From NCBI GenBank assembly GCA_900548385.1, contig URKJ01000047.1:1-31714 (forward strand): 31,714 bases of DNA, read 5' to 3'. A program made the position numbers and the translations under genes. Positions 31,626 to 31,714 of the stretch are shown piece by piece. This DNA comes from an uncultured bacterium (GTDB taxonomy: Bacteria; Verrucomicrobiota; Lentisphaeria; Victivallales; UBA1829). The notes beneath the pieces were generated by a model. The model worked only from the letters and a program-made list of their open reading frames with translations, had not been told where the DNA came from and did not search any database. The stretch's first letter is position 1, and the number at the start of each line of letters is the position of its first letter.

Positions 31626-31663
31626 AGAAGCAAGCCTTTATTTATAAATAAAGGCTTGCTTCT
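31626..31663. repeat. Perfect 38-base palindrome
   Basis: Bases 31626-31644 are the exact reverse complement of 31645-31663 (AGAAGCAAGCCTTTATTTA and its complement), with no loop. There is no T run beside it. It could form a cruciform, act as a bidirectional terminator, or be a dyad bound by a regulator. The A+T-rich centre would open easily. Confidence 0.8.
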
Positions 31664-31714
31664 TCACTTTGGCTTATCGGCTAAAAAATCTAGTCCACAT
31701 TTTTTTCAAAAAAA

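Larger units (their letters stand above)
31166..31714. other. Non-coding right end of window
   Basis: I see no convincing gene here. It holds the possible operon promoter, the minus-strand terminator, the 38-base palindrome and a homopolymer-rich end. A plus-strand frame that opens at 31578 and runs off the edge has no proper ribosome site. Three short minus-strand frames end within 31675-31710 and one could be the 3' end of the gene the terminator serves. Confidence 0.5.

Noticed and set aside
31175..31633. Minus-strand frame of 152 codons upstream of the sigma factor
   Set aside because: It runs through the terminator hairpin and the promoter region, has no ribosome site and shows low-complexity residues.
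31578..31714. Plus-strand frame MKESSEKEK... running off the right edge
   Set aside because: It crosses the 38-base palindrome, has no good ribosome site and is rich in Lys/Ser/Phe from homopolymers. It cannot be supported without sequence to the right.
1..31714. CRISPR array, tRNA, rRNA, insertion sequence
   Set aside because: No repeated spacers, no cloverleaf or rRNA-like stretches, and no transposase motifs were seen on either strand.

Overview
The window looks like one contig from a PVC-superphylum bacterium, most likely Lentisphaerota (Victivallis-like) or a relative. That placement is an inference from the AraC-type regulator, the ECF sigma factor type, the Ser/Thr kinase/FHA content and the many small lipoproteins; there is no rRNA or ribosomal gene to confirm it. 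The first 24 bases are leftover Nextera (Tn5) adapter, not genome.

Layout. A lone plus-strand AraC-family regulator (90-941) is followed by the wreck of an alpha/beta hydrolase gene (about 1170-1366). Everything from 31165 down to 1363 is on the minus strand, with gaps of at most about 70 bp (apart from one pseudogene scar) and many 1-4 base overlaps, so it reads as one very long operon of about 30 kb. In transcription order it holds: ECF sigma factor and a small HxxxCxxC anti-sigma-like protein; two CsgG/TolB-like secreted proteins (one with a PEGA domain), a COG3014-like lipoprotein, a YcfL-like lipoprotein and two LpoB-like lipoproteins; a small membrane protein; then a Tad (tight adherence) machine: CpaB/RcpC, secretin CpaC/RcpA, FHA-TadA ATPase, TadB, TadC, two membrane-anchored FHA proteins, two small prepilins, prepilin peptidase CpaA/TadV, a TadE, a very large TadG-like protein and a second TadE. 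It ends with a secreted lipase-like protein, a small exported protein, a PP2C phosphatase, an exported protein of unknown function, two lipoproteins separated by a CpaF/TadA C-terminal remnant, and a PknB-type Ser/Thr kinase.

How it may work together. The Tad genes supply a type IVc pilus/secretion machine. Kinase, PP2C phosphatase and three FHA proteins in the same operon, one FHA fused to the TadA motor itself, suggest that assembly is switched by Thr phosphorylation, as PpkA/PppA/Fha do in type VI secretion. The LpoB/YcfL/COG3014/CsgG-like group would sit in the outer membrane and periplasm and could help the machine pass the peptidoglycan. TadZ/CpaE and TadD are not visible in the window. 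The lipase-like protein is a possible cargo. These functional links are inference from gene order and domains.

The right end (31166-31714) holds a probable promoter for the operon, a clear minus-strand rho-independent terminator belonging to a gene further right, and a perfect 38-base palindrome, but no convincing gene.
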